Assembly: GCA_027048265.1 (NCBI GenBank)
Contig: JALTXS010000022.1
Location: 1-5,972 of the forward strand
Source: Desulfurococcales archaeon
GTDB lineage: Archaea; Thermoproteota; Thermoprotei_A; Sulfolobales; Fervidicoccaceae
DNA length: 5,972 nt
Direction of reading: 5' to 3'
The notes beneath the pieces are model-generated. The model saw nothing but the letters and a program-made list of their open reading frames with translations, searched no databases and was not told the origin of the DNA. This document shows positions 5,711-5,972 of the stretch, in pieces. The position numbers were made by a program, and so were the translations under genes. Position 1 is the stretch's first letter. Every line of letters starts with the position of its first letter.

Positions 5711-5814
5711 AAACTAGATAACACTAGTAACAGTAGTATTCCAACGAGGAGCCATTTGTTTTTCTAAAAACACGCTCTGCATAAAAATCGTGTAGGACTG
5801 ATTTCCCATTTCCC
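5711..5814. other. Convergent intergenic region
   Basis: This AT-rich 104-base spacer separates the converging merA and CDGSH-protein genes. It starts with an imperfect 9-base tandem repeat, TAACACTAG then TAACAGTAG (5719-5736, 8 of 9 bases matching), and contains T-rich tracts on both strands. No gene is seen in it. Confidence 0.6.
5757..5772. terminator. Bidirectional T-rich terminator candidate
   Basis: TGTTTTT (5757-5763) and AAAAACA (5766-5772) form a perfect inverted repeat around CT. This gives a T5 run on the plus strand 48 bases after the merA stop and one on the minus strand (5770-5766). Another minus-strand T5 run lies at 5787-5783, about 28 bases after the CDGSH gene stop. Archaeal RNA polymerase terminates at T-runs, so the pair would stop transcription from both converging genes. 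The two-base loop is too short for a stable RNA hairpin, so the T-runs are the likely signal. Confidence 0.5.
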
Positions 5815-5972
5815 CTAGTCCGATTCGAAGGCCACTGCCTCATCAGCTTGGAAGCCTATCTTGCGATGGGTTCCGTCGCAGAGAGGCTTTTTCTGAGAGG
5901 CTCCGCACCTGCATAGGGCCGTCCTTACCTTACCATCGACCTCTACTAGGAGGGGCCCGTTCTTGGCTGCTA
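5815..5972 (-). CDS. CDGSH-type iron-sulfur domain protein (C-terminal part, 5' end outside window)
   Basis: Read on the minus strand, the last 51 codons and a TAG stop (5817-5815) are present, and the start lies beyond the window edge. The visible protein contains the CDGSH signature C-R-C-GASQKKP-L-CDGTH (5913-5866). Its three cysteines and terminal histidine (visible residues 20, 22, 31 and 35) coordinate a redox-active 2Fe-2S cluster; the usual serine is threonine here. The preceding stretch (GPLLVEVDGKVRTALCRCG) has the beta-strand pattern of the fold, and the protein ends 16 residues after the histidine, as in small single-domain prokaryotic members of roughly 60-80 residues. Biological roles of such archaeal proteins are largely unassigned; electron transfer or cluster handling is plausible. 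It converges on merA and is probably transcribed separately from the heme cluster. Confidence 0.85.
   Translation of the reverse strand, partial: AAKNGPLLVEVDGKVRTALCRCGASQKKPLCDGTHRKIGFQADEAVAFESD

Noticed and set aside
5719..5736. Short tandem repeat TAACACTAG/TAACAGTAG as an attachment site or CRISPR-like repeat
   Set aside because: There are only two imperfect 9-base copies, with no spacer, tRNA gene or integrase nearby.

Overview
This window looks like chromosomal DNA from an archaeon, probably a thermophilic member of the Thermoproteota (crenarchaea). The inference rests on heavy AGG arginine and ATA isoleucine codon use, GTG starts, GGTGA-type Shine-Dalgarno sequences, TATA-like elements, overlapping genes and, most of all, the archaeal siroheme-dependent (Ahb) heme pathway. 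The genus cannot be fixed from the sequence.

Layout: (1) Bases 1-4164 carry four co-oriented, tightly packed genes. They are a 5'-truncated radical SAM/SPASM protein of AhbD type (1-1221), an Lrp/AsnC-like protein with two tandem siroheme decarboxylase modules, i.e. an AhbA-AhbB fusion (1190-2173), a second radical SAM/SPASM protein of AhbC/NirJ type (2180-3388), and a precorrin-2 dehydrogenase of the SirC/Met8/CysG-N family (3427-4164). (2) Bases 4165-4336 are a 172-bp intergenic region. It holds two TATA-like elements, one of them flanked by an imperfect inverted repeat, and a G-poor leader ending in a strong ribosome binding site. (3) Bases 4337-5710 encode a mercuric reductase (MerA type, without the N-terminal HMA domain). 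(4) Bases 5711-5814 are a convergent intergenic region with a T-rich bidirectional terminator candidate. (5) Bases 5815-5972, minus strand, hold the 3' end of a CDGSH-type iron-sulfur protein.

How the genes fit together: the fourth gene would oxidise precorrin-2 to sirohydrochlorin, and possibly insert iron to give siroheme. The AhbA-AhbB fusion would decarboxylate siroheme to 12,18-didecarboxysiroheme. The AhbC-type enzyme would remove the two acetate side chains to give Fe-coproporphyrin III. The AhbD-type enzyme would decarboxylate the two propionates to vinyl groups, giving heme b. The cluster therefore covers the late alternative heme pathway in four compact genes. The mercuric reductase appears to have its own promoter and is a separate function by default. 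The most notable points are the single-chain siroheme decarboxylase, the unusual residues in the precorrin-2 dehydrogenase, and the operator-like element upstream of merA. I see no sign of a mobile element, CRISPR array or RNA gene, and no wholly new system.
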